A stretch of 64,000 bases of DNA, from assembly GCF_014333525.1 (NCBI RefSeq), contig NZ_JACSCX010000001.1, positions 558,001 through 622,000 of the forward strand, given 5' to 3'. The first letter of the stretch is position 1. Every line of letters starts with the position of its first letter. Positions 8,322-16,707 of this stretch are shown in pieces. Made by a program: the position numbers and the translations under genes. The DNA is from Hymenobacter puniceus. GTDB taxonomy: Bacteria; Bacteroidota; Bacteroidia; Cytophagales; Hymenobacteraceae. Below the pieces are notes generated by a model, which was given only the letters and a program-made list of their open reading frames with translations, searched no databases and was not told where the DNA came from.

Positions 8322-8708
8322 ATGGAAATCTCCAATACCTCTGGTAGAAGAAAAACCTCGGTGGCCCGCATCTACATGCAGGCCGGGCAAGGGAATATCA
8401 CTATCAACGGCCGGGACATCAAGGCTTACTTCAGCAATGAACTCCTGGAAAACATCGTGAACCAGCCTTTGGCTACTGTCGAGCAAGTCGGCCAGTACGA
8501 CATCAAGGTGAATGTGCGCGGTGGTGGCATCTCGGCCCAGGCTGAAGCCATCCGTCTGGCCATCTCGAAAGCCCTTGTCGGCGACAACTCGGAAGTTCGT
8601 CCGGCCCTCAAGAAAGAAGGCTTCCTGACCCGTGACCCGCGCATGGTGGAACGCAAGAAATTCGGCAAGCGCAAAGCGCGTCGCTCGTTCCAGTTCTCGA
8701 AACGCTAA
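8322..8708 (+). CDS. rpsI: 30S ribosomal protein S9
   Basis: 128 residues, standard length. Its basic C-terminal tail reaches the P-site tRNA in the 30S subunit. Seen: GRRKTSVARIYMQAGQGNITING at the N-terminus, VRGGGISAQAEAIRLAISKAL in the centre and RDPRMVERKKFGKRKARR at the end, finishing in SKR. It lies 38 nt after rplM; the gap has a tiny GCCGATTTCGGC hairpin followed by T residues that could act as a weak attenuator. Confidence 0.97.
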   Translation: MEISNTSGRRKTSVARIYMQAGQGNITINGRDIKAYFSNELLENIVNQPLATVEQVGQYDIKVNVRGGGISAQAEAIRLAISKALVGDNSEVRPALKKEGFLTRDPRMVERKKFGKRKARRSFQFSKR

Positions 8709-8726
8709 TCCCAGAGGAAACTTATC

Positions 8727-9494
8727 ATGGCTCAGTCCACCACCTATAAAGAGCTGCTCGACGCCGGTGCCCACTTTGGTCACCTTACGCGCAAGTGGGA
8801 TCCGAAAATGGCGCCGTACATCTTCATGGAGAAGAACGGCATCCATATCATTGACCTGAACAAGACGCTGGTTTCGCTCGACCAGGCTGCTGCGGCTATC
8901 CGCAACATCGCCAAGAGCGGCCGCAAGATCATGTTCGTGGCCACCAAGAAGCAGGCGCAGGAAATCGTAACGGAAGAGGCTACCCGCCTGAAGATGCCGT
9001 TCGTAACCGACCGTTGGTTGGGCGGCATGCTCACCAACTTCGCCACGGTGCGCAAGTCGCTGAAGAAAATGAGCACCATCGACAAGATGGTGAAGGAAAA
9101 TACGGCTTACGCGGCTCTGGCCAAGCGTGAGAAACTGATGATGTCGCGCGAGCGGGAGAAGCTGGAGCGTGTACTCGGTGGCGTTGCCGACCTGAGCCGC
9201 CTGCCCGCTGCTCTGTTCGTGATTGACGTGAAGCGTGAGCACATTGCCGTGAAAGAAGCCCAGAAACTGGGTATTCCGGTATTCGCTATGTGCGACACCA
9301 ACTCCAACCCCGAGCTGGTGCAGTTCCCGATTCCTGCCAACGACGACGCCTCGAAGTCCATCCAGCTCATCGTGAGCGTAATGGGCAAGGCTATCGAAGA
9401 TGGCCTGTCGGAGCGCAAAGTCGACAAAGAAGACGCCGACAAAAAGCAGGCTGAAGACGAAGGCATCCAGGAGAAGCAGAACGCCGAAGAATAG
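8727..9494 (+). CDS. rpsB: 30S ribosomal protein S2
   Basis: 255 residues. Needed for S1 docking and late 30S assembly. Diagnostic segments: LLDAGAHFGHLTRKWDPKMAPYI, FVATKKQAQEIV, RWLGGMLTNFATVRKSL and VIDVKREHIAVKEA with GIPVFAMCDTNSNP. The C-terminus has an acidic, Lys-rich extension (DKEDADKKQAEDEG) of no known function. It follows rpsI by 18 nt and is separated from tsf by a terminator-like hairpin, as in many bacteria where rpsB and tsf share partial read-through. Confidence 0.97.
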   Translation: MAQSTTYKELLDAGAHFGHLTRKWDPKMAPYIFMEKNGIHIIDLNKTLVSLDQAAAAIRNIAKSGRKIMFVATKKQAQEIVTEEATRLKMPFVTDRWLGGMLTNFATVRKSLKKMSTIDKMVKENTAYAALAKREKLMMSREREKLERVLGGVADLSRLPAALFVIDVKREHIAVKEAQKLGIPVFAMCDTNSNPELVQFPIPANDDASKSIQLIVSVMGKAIEDGLSERKVDKEDADKKQAEDEGIQEKQNAEE

Positions 9495-9512
9495 GCTCAT
9501 CGCCCCTCCATT

Positions 9513-9561
9513 GAAAAGGGAACATGCGAAGCACTCGGCTCCGGTGTTCCCTTTTCTTTTG
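9513..9561 (+). terminator. Terminator or attenuator between rpsB and tsf
   Basis: GAAAAGGGAACA (9513-9524) pairs with TGTTCCCTTTTC (9544-9555), followed by TTTTG. Twelve-base perfect stem with a 19-nt loop. It could reduce rpsB transcription into tsf. Confidence 0.8.
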
Positions 9562-9626
9562 TTGGCGCGGGCTCCACTCGTGTCAATAGTCCAATAAAAC
9601 CTCTCAACCCCCACATACTCACAACA

Positions 9627-10463
9627 ATGGCAGCAATTACCGCCGCAGACGTGAACAAGCTCCGCACCATGACCGGTGCGGGCATGATGGATTGCAAAAA
9701 AGCACTGACCGAAGCCGATGGCGACTTCGAGGCCGCTCGCGACATTCTCCGCAAGCAGGGCCAGAAGATTGCTGACAAGCGTTCGGACAACGAAACGTCG
9801 GAAGGCTTTGTGGCCGTAGCCGTGAGCGAAGATGGCACCACCGGCAAGCTGGTGGCTCTGGCCTGCGAAACGGAGTCGGTAGCCAAAGTGGCTAACTTCC
9901 GCGAGCTGGTGCAGCGCATCCTCGACGCCGCTGTGCGCATCAACGCCACCTCGAAAGAGGAAGTGCTGGCCGCCAAAGAAGAAGATGGCCTGACTGTTCA
10001 GGAGCACATCACCGACCTGATGGGCAAAATCGGCGAGAAGCTGGACCTGACTTACGCCACGCTGACCGCTGAGAAAGTAGCTTCCTACATCCACTCCGAC
10101 AACAAGAAAGGCGTACTAGTAGGCCTGAAGAACGTGGGTGATGCCGACACCGCTGCTGTTGGCCGCGACGTAGCTATGCAAATCGTAGCCATGAAGCCCG
10201 TAGCCGTTGATAAAGACGGTGTGGACTCGGCCGTTACGGAGCGCGAAATTGAAATCGGCAAAGAGCAGGCGCGCGCCGAAGGCAAGCCCGAGGCTATGCT
10301 GGAGAAAATTGCGCAGGGCAAGCTGAACAAGTTCTACAAAGAGAACACCCTGCTCAACCAGGAGTTCGTGAAAGACAGCTCGATGACCATTGCCCAGCTG
10401 CTCGACAAAACGTCGAAAGGCATGACGGTAACGGACTTCAAGCGTGTTGCTATTGGTGCCTAA
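9627..10463 (+). CDS. tsf: Elongation factor Ts
   Basis: 278 residues. Exchanges GDP for GTP on EF-Tu. The N-terminal UBA-like module reads ADVNKLRTMTGAGMMDCKKALTEADGDFE, the family signature, followed by IADKRSDNETSEGFV. The dimerisation/core domains contain VALACETESVAKVANF and MQIVAMKPVAVDKDGV, and the C-terminal module has LNKFYKENTLLNQEFVKD. It is the last gene of the cluster and ends at a strong terminator. Confidence 0.97.
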   Translation: MAAITAADVNKLRTMTGAGMMDCKKALTEADGDFEAARDILRKQGQKIADKRSDNETSEGFVAVAVSEDGTTGKLVALACETESVAKVANFRELVQRILDAAVRINATSKEEVLAAKEEDGLTVQEHITDLMGKIGEKLDLTYATLTAEKVASYIHSDNKKGVLVGLKNVGDADTAAVGRDVAMQIVAMKPVAVDKDGVDSAVTEREIEIGKEQARAEGKPEAMLEKIAQGKLNKFYKENTLLNQEFVKDSSMTIAQLLDKTSKGMTVTDFKRVAIGA

Positions 10464-10487
10464 GCTATCCGCTTAGCTGCTTTGAAA

Positions 10488-10524
10488 GAGCCCCGCCGGC
10501 ATTGTGCCGGCGGGGCTTTTTTTG
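10488..10524 (+). terminator. Intrinsic terminator after tsf
   Basis: AGCCCCGCCGGC (10489-10500) pairs perfectly with GCCGGCGGGGCT (10506-10517) around ATTGT, followed by seven T. Confidence 0.95.
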
Positions 10525-10536
10525 TTGTTTGCACTT

Positions 10537-10890
10537 ATGGATGAAATCAGGAAGAATGCTTACCGCTATTTGCTTTATCAGGCTACACTAGATATCCGGT
10601 ATTTACCATCGAGCCTGAATCCGATAAAGTGGATAAAACGCCGCCGTATTATCCGGTCTTTTGGGCCTCTAGCTAATTGGCTCCACGTCATGGCGCGCTA
10701 TTCGTGCTATGATTTTGTCGGTTTTGACGAAACGATTTTCTGGAAAGAGCACACCAAGCTTAGCAAACGTTTCCCTAAAACTACTGTAGAACTATACCCT
10801 GCGCATTTCCAGGGGTTTTTAGACAACTTTTACAAACCGGAGAAAGACAGAGCAGTCTACTTCCTACCTCCAAACTGGCCGAACATATAA
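10537..10890 (+). CDS. Hypothetical protein, lower GC than neighbours
   Basis: 117 residues (MDEIRKNAYRYLLYQATLDI...). Rich in Tyr, Arg and Trp with no signal peptide or membrane helix; contains RYLPSSLNPIKWIKRRR and ends YFLPPNWPNI. I do not recognise a family. The start at 10537 is preferred because the earlier in-frame start at 10504 lies inside the tsf terminator. Base composition is visibly AT-richer than the surrounding ribosomal genes, which may point to transfer or weak selection. It is the only plus-strand gene between tsf and a minus-strand block. Confidence 0.6.
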   Translation: MDEIRKNAYRYLLYQATLDIRYLPSSLNPIKWIKRRRIIRSFGPLANWLHVMARYSCYDFVGFDETIFWKEHTKLSKRFPKTTVELYPAHFQGFLDNFYKPEKDRAVYFLPPNWPNI

Positions 10891-10926
10891 AACACAACTA
10901 GAATAAGTTTTTGCCATAGCAAAATA

Positions 10927-11052
10927 TCAGCGTTTCTGCTCCGTAGAATTATTCCTCCGAGCCGCCCCACCTATCAGGTTTTTAGCCAGAACCGCCAGCA
11001 GTATCAGCACCAGCAATCCAATCAGGACGCGGGGCCAGTTAATCTTTTTCAT
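10927..11052 (-). CDS. Small single-pass membrane protein (41 residues)
   Basis: Short reading frame beginning MKKINWPRVLIGLLVLILLA, then a basic polar tail ending TEQKR. A Lys-rich start followed by about 17 hydrophobic residues gives one convincing membrane segment with the tail on the other side. The ATG lies 8 nt after the stop of the DUF3089 lipoprotein gene on the same strand, so it is probably the last gene of that transcript. There is no recognisable family. The coding call rests on position and the well-formed membrane segment. Confidence 0.5.
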   Translation of the reverse strand: MKKINWPRVLIGLLVLILLAVLAKNLIGGAARRNNSTEQKR

Positions 11053-11060
11053 AGCGCAGT

Positions 11061-12131
11061 TTAAGGGCGTGGGGACTGGTTGTTGAAGGCTTGCACACGC
11101 GCTACGGCGTTACGGCGCACGTTCAGGTAAAACAGGCCGTAGTCGGCGAGGTGAAAGGAGTGGCGCAGTTCGGGGCGGCCGGGCAGCAGGAAGCGGGGGT
11201 AGCCGCTGGCTTTGGGCGGGTGCACCCACAGCACTCCGTTGTGGATTTTGGCGGCCGTCAGTGTCGTGTCGAGGCGGTTGAAGCTGCTCGGAACACTGCC
11301 ACGGTTGAGGACGGCGGGACCCGTCACGGTATCCGTTTTCCAGGTGAGCGGGTTCGTGACGACGGCGCCGTGGTAGGGCGGATAGTCGTAGCCCCACTCG
11401 GCGGTGTTCCAGCTCATGTAGCAGCTGGTTTGCAACGAGTCCTGGCAGGGTTGCAGCACTTTATACCGCTCGGGCCGCACCTCAAACCCAATTAGATAGG
11501 CGGCTACCAACTGGCGGCGCAGCTTGGGGTCTTCATCGAAAAACTCCTGCAGCAGCCGGCGGGCATGATAGGCGCCCTGGCTGTGCCCGGCCAGGATAAT
11601 GGGGCGGCCCTGGTTGTAGTGCGTTAGATAGTAGCGGAACGACGCCTTTACATCCTGATAGGCCAGCTCCAGCGCCCGGGAGCCATTGGCGGTGCTATCG
11701 AAGAAGGCATAGAGCGTGGCCTGCCGGTAGTGCGGGGCGTAGATGCGGCCGGCAGCATTGAACACCGAGGCCTGCCGCATAATACTGAGCTTGTCGGTAA
11801 ATTCATTCAGGCTGGTATTGGCAGGGTCGGCGTTCCAGCTTTTGGACAAAATCAGCGTAGTCAGGTGCACAAAGAACACATCGGCCGACGCGGTGGCTTG
11901 CTGGTCGCGCAGGTTGGTGTTGAGCGGCACGGCGTCGGCGGAGTCGCGGGTAGTAGGTAGGGCGGCCCAGTTGGCAGGCAGCGTATAGTCGGGCACGGGC
12001 GGCTCCTGCGCAGTGGTGAACTCGCGGCGCGGCCTGATGATGCCAATGCAGGAAACGAGCAGCAGCGGCAGCAGCCACACACTCAGCCGAGGCAGCCAGT
12101 CACAGAGAAATGAAAATCGACGGTAAAACAT
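11061..12131 (-). CDS. DUF3089 alpha/beta-hydrolase-like lipoprotein
   Basis: 356 residues. A lipoprotein signal ends in LLLVSC with the lipidated Cys at 28, so the protein is anchored in the envelope. The rest fits DUF3089, a lipase-like alpha/beta hydrolase family: VFFVHLTTLILSKSWNAD near the start, the nucleophile elbow AGHSQGAYHA in the middle, and late Asp/His regions such as NGVLWVHPP. The substrate is unknown; an esterase or lipase role is inference. The start at 12131 is supported by a TACCTTTG box at 12206-12199, which excludes the earlier in-frame start at 12212. A 41-residue membrane peptide follows directly. Confidence 0.82.
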   Translation of the reverse strand: MFYRRFSFLCDWLPRLSVWLLPLLLVSCIGIIRPRREFTTAQEPPVPDYTLPANWAALPTTRDSADAVPLNTNLRDQQATASADVFFVHLTTLILSKSWNADPANTSLNEFTDKLSIMRQASVFNAAGRIYAPHYRQATLYAFFDSTANGSRALELAYQDVKASFRYYLTHYNQGRPIILAGHSQGAYHARRLLQEFFDEDPKLRRQLVAAYLIGFEVRPERYKVLQPCQDSLQTSCYMSWNTAEWGYDYPPYHGAVVTNPLTWKTDTVTGPAVLNRGSVPSSFNRLDTTLTAAKIHNGVLWVHPPKASGYPRFLLPGRPELRHSFHLADYGLFYLNVRRNAVARVQAFNNQSPRP

Positions 12132-12198
12132 AGAGTGCGGCAAGCAAACAAAAATGCGCGCTGCCGGGCCACGGCAGCGCGCATCCGGCAGGCGGGCG

Positions 12199-12206
12199 CA
12201 AAGGTA
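12199..12206 (-). promoter_or_regulatory. -7 promoter box (TACCTTTG) for the DUF3089 gene
   Basis: Exact TAnnTTTG on the minus strand, 67 nt before the ATG at 12131 and inside the 3' flank of the preceding gene. Confidence 0.55.
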
Positions 12207-12213
12207 CGGCACC

Positions 12214-13350
12214 TCAGTCGGTGAACGTATTCTCCAGTAGCTTTTCCTGCCGCAGATACATGATCTTGAAGTTTTTGTCGAGGCGTACCCGCACCTGCGC
12301 GGCCGTTTGCTGGTGCTTCTGCATCGACTGCCGGAACGCCCGGCTTCGCTCGCGGTACGTGACCACGCGGGAGCCGTCGTTTACCGGCTCACTGACTTGC
12401 AGGCTGCCGGGCACAATCTGCGTTTCGGCCTCCGTAAACTCCGGGAAGTGCGTACGGTTCAGCTCGGCTTCAATAGCCGCGGGGGTGGTGCCGGAAAGTG
12501 TATAGAACCGCTCAACGGTGGGTGCAAAGTGCTGCGAGCCAGCAAAAGGCGCCGCCTGCAAGTCGACGTAGTAGGATTCCAATACCTGCTGCGCCCGGGC
12601 GGCCGCAGCATTATCAGACATAGCAGGCGGGGCCGATGGAGTTGGCGGAGCAGGCGTTTCAGTGGTGGCAGCTTCCACGGTATCGGGGTTGCTGGCAGTG
12701 GTGGTGGGCGGCACTACGGGGGCAACACGCACGGTTTCGGGAGCAGCTACCGGCGCCAGCTCAATCTGCTCGGCCTGGGGCCCTTCCTCGGGCGTGGCGG
12801 CCACCGAGTCGGCGGCGGTGCGCGAAGTGCTGGTCAGGCGTTCCGACTCCTGGTTGCCCAGCATCAGATACGCCACCAACGCCAGCAACGCCAGAATACC
12901 ACCGACGATGAGGATAGTACTTAGTGGGCTCTTAGCTGGCGCTACGTACGGCATATCCTCTACCTCTTCCACCTCCTCGGGCTGAGGAGCGGTGTACTGC
13001 GGCGGAGCAGGCACCGAAGGCGACACGTTGGGCCGACCAGCCACAACGGGCCGGTTCAGGGGCTCGGCCGGTGAAGCTGGTATTGGGGGCATTGGTGGTA
13101 TTGGCTCCGCCGCCGCATGGTGCGTGATGGGTGGCAGCATTGGGTCTTCTACCGGCGACACAGTGGTAGGCTCAAAAGCTGCAGGCGTGGGCGTAACCGC
13201 AGGCGCAGGCACTACGGGTGCTTCGGGGGCAGCGTCATTGAAGAGCAGTTTCTGCTTTAGCGTTGCAAATTCCTGGGGCGTGATGGTACCCGCGTCAAGC
13301 CATTCTTTAAGCTGCCGCAGCGTATCAAGCGGCGAAGAATCTTTTTCCAT
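12214..13350 (-). CDS. SHOCT-like, Pro-rich single-pass membrane protein
   Basis: 378 residues. The N-terminal segment DTLRQLKEWLDAGTITPQEF is a SHOCT-like short helical pair (oligomerisation motif seen at protein termini). A long Pro/Ala/Val-rich linker (about 40-130) leads to an acidic patch (EEVEEVED) and one membrane helix (TILIVGGILALLALVAYLML, about 143-162). After a second disordered linker comes a folded C-terminal domain (about 270-378) with ARAQQVLESYYVDLQ and VVTYRERSRAFRQSMQKHQ. The topology suggests a cytosolic SHOCT and a periplasmic C-terminal domain. Function unknown. ATG at 13350 was chosen because upstream residues are out of character. Confidence 0.7.
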   Translation of the reverse strand: MEKDSSPLDTLRQLKEWLDAGTITPQEFATLKQKLLFNDAAPEAPVVPAPAVTPTPAAFEPTTVSPVEDPMLPPITHHAAAEPIPPMPPIPASPAEPLNRPVVAGRPNVSPSVPAPPQYTAPQPEEVEEVEDMPYVAPAKSPLSTILIVGGILALLALVAYLMLGNQESERLTSTSRTAADSVAATPEEGPQAEQIELAPVAAPETVRVAPVVPPTTTASNPDTVEAATTETPAPPTPSAPPAMSDNAAAARAQQVLESYYVDLQAAPFAGSQHFAPTVERFYTLSGTTPAAIEAELNRTHFPEFTEAETQIVPGSLQVSEPVNDGSRVVTYRERSRAFRQSMQKHQQTAAQVRVRLDKNFKIMYLRQEKLLENTFTD

Positions 13351-13371
13351 GAGCAGAGAGAGGTGAATACG

Positions 13372-13413
13372 AAAGCAGTGCCGGTCGCCGAAACGGGCGG
13401 CCAACACTGCTTT
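13372..13413. other. Hairpin upstream of the SHOCT-like gene
   Basis: AAAGCAGTG (13372-13380) pairs with CACTGCTTT (13405-13413), with a further GC-rich inner pairing GGTCGCC/GGGCGGCC. It ends about 20 nt before the start codon at 13350. A second hairpin, GCTGCCTG/CAGGCAGC, lies just downstream of the next gene's stop (near 13434-13462). Either may be a terminator for the gene upstream on this strand. Confidence 0.45.
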
Positions 13414-13477
13414 CTACGGACAAACGTACACAACGCTGCCTGCCATGGCAGGGCCAGGCAGCAGCCCGATCGAAGAC

Positions 13478-14203
13478 TTACTTTTTGTCGAGGGTGGAAA
13501 GCCGGTCGCGGCGGCGCTGCAGCTTGGCTTTGCGCAGCTCCAGCTGCTGGGCATTCACCACGAGCTGGGCAGAATCCTGGCTGGATTTGAGCTTGTTCTC
13601 GATGTTCTGCTTTTTAAGCGCCTCGATTTTGTCGAGGTTGCTTTGCGTGTTGCTGCTCAAGCTGACCCGCTCCTTTTCCAGCCGCTCTTTTTCCTTCTCG
13701 GTTTCGCGCAGCTCTTTTTCGGCATTCGTTATTTGCTCGCGGTAGGCTTTGATGCGGGCAGCGGCGGCAAAGTTCGTGACGATGTTGCGCAAAGCGGCGT
13801 ACTCGCTGGGCGTCTTGTCGGCGTCGAAATACGTGTCGGCGTTGAAGGCGGCAAAAACGGCCAGCTCCGTGATGGTGTCGGATGGCGCCGTGACCATACC
13901 GTAGAGGTCGATCAGCTTGCCCGAGACGCTGGAAGCCGGCACCTGCTTGGCCACCAGAATATCCCGCTTGCCCACGCCGAAAGTACCGTTGCCCTTCACC
14001 TTGATGTTGTAGGTATCTTTCAGCCAGGACTGCCAGAAGTCGCGCGTCCATTCGGGCGTGCCATCAATCTGCACTTTCAGGGCCGAACGCTCCCGCTTAT
14101 CGTGGTTGACGGTGCTTTGGCGCACCTCGTAGAGTTGGGCCGTGGCGGCGGGTCCGGCCAGCAGCGTAGCCAGTAGCAGCAAAAAAGCAAACGTAGTTTT
14201 CAT
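13478..14203 (-). CDS. Exported coiled-coil protein of unknown function
   Basis: 241 residues. Signal peptide MKTTFAFLLLLATLLAGPAATAQ is cut before LYEVRQ. The N-terminal half (about 23-150) is a mixed fold with YGMVTAPSDTITELAVFAAF; the C-terminal half (about 150-241) is a long charged coiled coil (KELRETEKEKERLEKERV, then LRKAKLQRRRDRL). I do not recognise a family. Coiled-coil envelope proteins of this kind often act as scaffolds, but that is inference. It may share a transcript with the 81-residue gene upstream of it. Confidence 0.65.
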   Translation of the reverse strand: MKTTFAFLLLLATLLAGPAATAQLYEVRQSTVNHDKRERSALKVQIDGTPEWTRDFWQSWLKDTYNIKVKGNGTFGVGKRDILVAKQVPASSVSGKLIDLYGMVTAPSDTITELAVFAAFNADTYFDADKTPSEYAALRNIVTNFAAAARIKAYREQITNAEKELRETEKEKERLEKERVSLSSNTQSNLDKIEALKKQNIENKLKSSQDSAQLVVNAQQLELRKAKLQRRRDRLSTLDKK

Positions 14204-14256
14204 ATCGAAAGTGAAATAGGCACTCGGAAAGAAGGCCTCTCAGCCGCGTTGCACGG

Positions 14257-14502
14257 CTACAGGCCGTGGCGGTCGAAGGCGGCCTGCAGGTCGTGGCGCA
14301 TGTCGGTGAAGCGGGCCAGCGCCGCCTGCAGAAACTCGCTGTCGAGCAAGGCACGCACGTCGTCGTCGCTGGTGACGTCCAGCTCGCTCACTTTGTAGGT
14401 TTGCTCGAGCGAGCCTTTTTCCAGCTTGATCAGGTACTTACCGTTCCAGGAGAAAAGCGTGATTTTGGCCTCGGGGTGCGGAATATCGGCGAGCTGGCGC
14501 AT
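14257..14502 (-). CDS. Small conserved-looking hypothetical protein
   Basis: 81 residues, no signal or membrane segment. Reads MRQLADIPHPEAKITLFSWN, then GKYLIKLEKGSLEQTYKV and a helical C-terminal half. The compact mix of two beta strands followed by two helices looks like a genuine cytosolic domain, and the codon use matches neighbours. No family recognised. It is 53 nt upstream of the exported coiled-coil gene on the same strand and preceded by the large inverted repeat at 14547-14731. Confidence 0.6.
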   Translation of the reverse strand: MRQLADIPHPEAKITLFSWNGKYLIKLEKGSLEQTYKVSELDVTSDDDVRALLDSEFLQAALARFTDMRHDLQAAFDRHGL

Positions 14503-14546
14503 ACGGGCAGGAAAGAGCGTTGAAGGCGCGAAGATAAGCTAACTGC

Positions 14547-14731
14547 AGGGATGAGGTGGTAGGTGATAAAGAACGTCATTCCGAGCGGAGCGAGGAATCT
14601 CGCCAGTGTAGTGAATGATTCTACCACACTGGCGAGATTCCTCGCTCCGCTCGGAATGACGTTCTGTTTGATTCTTCTTGCCTAATTCCTCTTCACAAAC
14701 TACCCCATCACTTCATCACCTCATCCTCCCA
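14547..14731. repeat. Nested long inverted repeat after the YeiH gene (copy B)
   Basis: Inner arms 14570-14609 and 14626-14665 are perfectly complementary over 40 bp, with core GAGCGAGGAATCTCGCC related to the repeats at 5578 and 45120. Outer arms (GGGATGAGGTGGTAGGTGATA near 14548 and the complementary ATCACTTCATCACCTCATCC near 14707) pair imperfectly and are made of short GATGAGGTG-like units. The outer right arm overlaps the stop codon of the transporter gene. Confidence 0.92.
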
Positions 14732-15713
14732 TTACAATCACGTACAGCGACACGCTGGAAACTACCACCCACAGCAGCACGCCCAGCAAAAACGGCCGCG
14801 GCCCTACGGCCCGGATGGCTTTCAGCGACAATCCGGCGCCGATAAAGAATAGCGTGATGGTAAGGCCAATATGCGCGGCTTTCACCAGCCAGGCCCCCGC
14901 TTCGTGCGTGGCCGGCAGGTAGGTATTGAGCAACATAGCGCCGATAAAGCCCAGAATAAACCACGGAATCTTCACCTGCACATCTTTCTGCCGGAAAACC
15001 AGCGCCGTGCCCAGCGCCACAGGAATAATCCAGAGGGCGCGGGCCAGCTTGATGATAGTAGCCACACTCAGCGACTCGGACCCGTAGGCCGCCGCCGCCC
15101 CCACCACCGACGATGTATCGTGGATGGCAATGGCGCACCAGAGGCCGAACTGCTGCTGCGTGAGGGCCAGCGCGTGCCCGATGGGCGGAAACGCAAACAG
15201 CGCAATGGCATTGAGCACAAACACCGTGGCCAGGGCCATCGACATCTCCTCTTCCTTGGCCCGCAGCACCGGCCCGACGGCCGCAATGGCGCTACCGCCG
15301 CAAATGGCAGTACCGCAGGAAATGAGGTGCGTAACGTGGCGGCCCAGCTTCAGCCAGCGCCCCAGCAGGTAGCCCAGCACCAGCGTACCGGTGATAGAAG
15401 CCACTGTAAACAGAATGCCCTGCCGCCCGGCCTGCACCGCCGCGTGCGCATTCATCCCGAACCCCAAGCCGATTACCGAAAACTGCAGCAGCTTAGCCGT
15501 ATACTTTTTGGTGAAAGCCGTAAACGGGTTGCCCACCGTTTGGGCCAAAACCAACCCGAGCGCCAGCGCCACTGGCGGCGCAATCCAAGGCGTGAGACAC
15601 AGTAGCAGCAGTAGGCCAAACACCACCCGCGGCACCCAGGCAGCTTGGGGCCGCAGCAGTACGCTGGCCGGAGCAAGGCGGGGTTTGGTGGTAGGGGCGG
15701 GCAGAGTAGGCAT
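14721..15713 (-). CDS. YeiH/UPF0324 family putative sulfate exporter
   Basis: 330-residue polytopic membrane protein with about ten hydrophobic helices. Family marks: LQFSVIGLGFGMN, the conserved CGTAICGGSAIAAVGPV loop, the AIHDTSSVVGAAAAYG motif and the LTITLFFIGAGLSLKAIR tail. The family is annotated as putative sulfate/sulfite-linked exporters, but transport has rarely been shown. A LysR regulator lies directly upstream on the same strand, the arrangement typical for yeiH and its YeiE-like regulator. A 24-bp inverted repeat at 15761-15784 in the gap may regulate it. Confidence 0.88.
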   Translation of the reverse strand: MPTLPAPTTKPRLAPASVLLRPQAAWVPRVVFGLLLLLCLTPWIAPPVALALGLVLAQTVGNPFTAFTKKYTAKLLQFSVIGLGFGMNAHAAVQAGRQGILFTVASITGTLVLGYLLGRWLKLGRHVTHLISCGTAICGGSAIAAVGPVLRAKEEEMSMALATVFVLNAIALFAFPPIGHALALTQQQFGLWCAIAIHDTSSVVGAAAAYGSESLSVATIIKLARALWIIPVALGTALVFRQKDVQVKIPWFILGFIGAMLLNTYLPATHEAGAWLVKAAHIGLTITLFFIGAGLSLKAIRAVGPRPFLLGVLLWVVVSSVSLYVIVMGG

Positions 15714-15760
15714 ACAATAGAGCGGAAACTTCCCCCAAAAATACGCCCCCTTCTCCCCTA

Positions 15761-15784
15761 CCGATAATCCTGAATAGTTATCGG
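15761..15784. promoter_or_regulatory. Inverted repeat between lysR and the YeiH gene
   Basis: CCGATAA (15761-15767) and TTATCGG (15778-15784), perfect 7-bp arms with a 10-nt spacer. It lies 3 nt after the lysR stop and 48 nt before the transporter start. It could be a small terminator or an operator for the LysR protein; no T run follows on the minus strand. Confidence 0.4.
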
Positions 15785-15787
15785 GTA

Positions 15788-16690
15788 TTACTTCAGGTTA
15801 TACTGCTGGCGTACGTAGCGCAGAAACCGCTCGGCGGGACGCGTAAGCGGCTGGCCCTGCGCCCACAGCGCCTCAAACTGCCGGGGCAGCCGCAACCCCG
15901 CCACCGGCACCTCTTCCAGCAGCCCCGCTGCTAGCTCCCGCGTGAGGGCCCGTCTGGACACGAAACCCAGCGCTTCCGGCGCGGCTTCAAGGTAGGTTTT
16001 GATGGCCTCGGTGTTGTCGAAGTAGAAGGCGACGCGCAGATTGGCCAGCTTGATTTTCTGCTCCCGAAGCGCAAATTCTAGCACTTCCAGCGTACCGGAG
16101 CCCCGCTCCCGCAGCACCAGCGGATGCGCCAGCGCGTCGGCCAGCGGCAGCGGCTGGGTGGGCGAGCCGGCGCTAGTGGCGCGGCGCACGGCTACCAGCT
16201 CATCGTCCAGCAGCGGCTCGTAGTGCAGGTCGCGGCTTTTAGTACGGCCTTCCACAAAGCCGAGGTCGAGCTGGCCCTGCAGAATGGCGTCGGCAATCTG
16301 CTCGGAATTGCCGTTGAGCAGTGTCAGCTCCATTTGGGGGTAGCGCTGCTGAAAGCCCGGTAGCAGCGCCGGCAGCTCGTATTGAGCCAGGGTGGTGCTG
16401 GCGCCCAAGCGCAGGCGGCCGGCCTCCTCGCCGTGCAGCGTGTGCAGCTGCTCGGTGAGCTGCTGATGCAGCAGCTCCACAGCATCGGCGTGCTGGAGCA
16501 GCAGCTGGCCGGCTTCGGTGAGGCTGATGCGGCTGCCGCGCCGCTCGAACAGGCGCTGCCCGTAGCTGCGCTCCAGCTCCCGGATGTGCTTGGTGATAGC
16601 CGGCTGGCTGATATACAGCTCCTGAGCGGCTTTGGTGAAGCTCAGGTGCCGGGCTACGGCCTGGAAAACGCGAAGTCGGAAATCGGGCAT
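15788..16690 (-). CDS. LysR-family transcriptional regulator (CysB/CbbR/YeiE-like)
   Basis: 300 residues. The N-terminal winged helix reads FRLRVFQAVARHLSFTKAAQ then LYISQPAITKHIRELE, the LysR helix-turn-helix; the linker helix and periplasmic-binding-protein-like effector domain follow (about 90-300). LFERRGSRISLTEAGQLLLQHA is classical. Located next to the YeiH-type transporter, which it probably controls. The start MPDFRLRVF at 16690 was chosen over an upstream in-frame start that adds 24 non-family residues. The effector is unknown; sulfite or another sulfur compound is inference from the neighbour. Confidence 0.9.
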   Translation of the reverse strand: MPDFRLRVFQAVARHLSFTKAAQELYISQPAITKHIRELERSYGQRLFERRGSRISLTEAGQLLLQHADAVELLHQQLTEQLHTLHGEEAGRLRLGASTTLAQYELPALLPGFQQRYPQMELTLLNGNSEQIADAILQGQLDLGFVEGRTKSRDLHYEPLLDDELVAVRRATSAGSPTQPLPLADALAHPLVLRERGSGTLEVLEFALREQKIKLANLRVAFYFDNTEAIKTYLEAAPEALGFVSRRALTRELAAGLLEEVPVAGLRLPRQFEALWAQGQPLTRPAERFLRYVRQQYNLK

Positions 16691-16707
16691 AACTGTGGCA
16701 GACGCTG

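Noticed and set aside
8319..10094. 591-codon frame opposite rpsI, rpsB and tsf
   Set aside because: Antisense shadow spanning three certain ribosomal/translation genes and their gaps; no domain.
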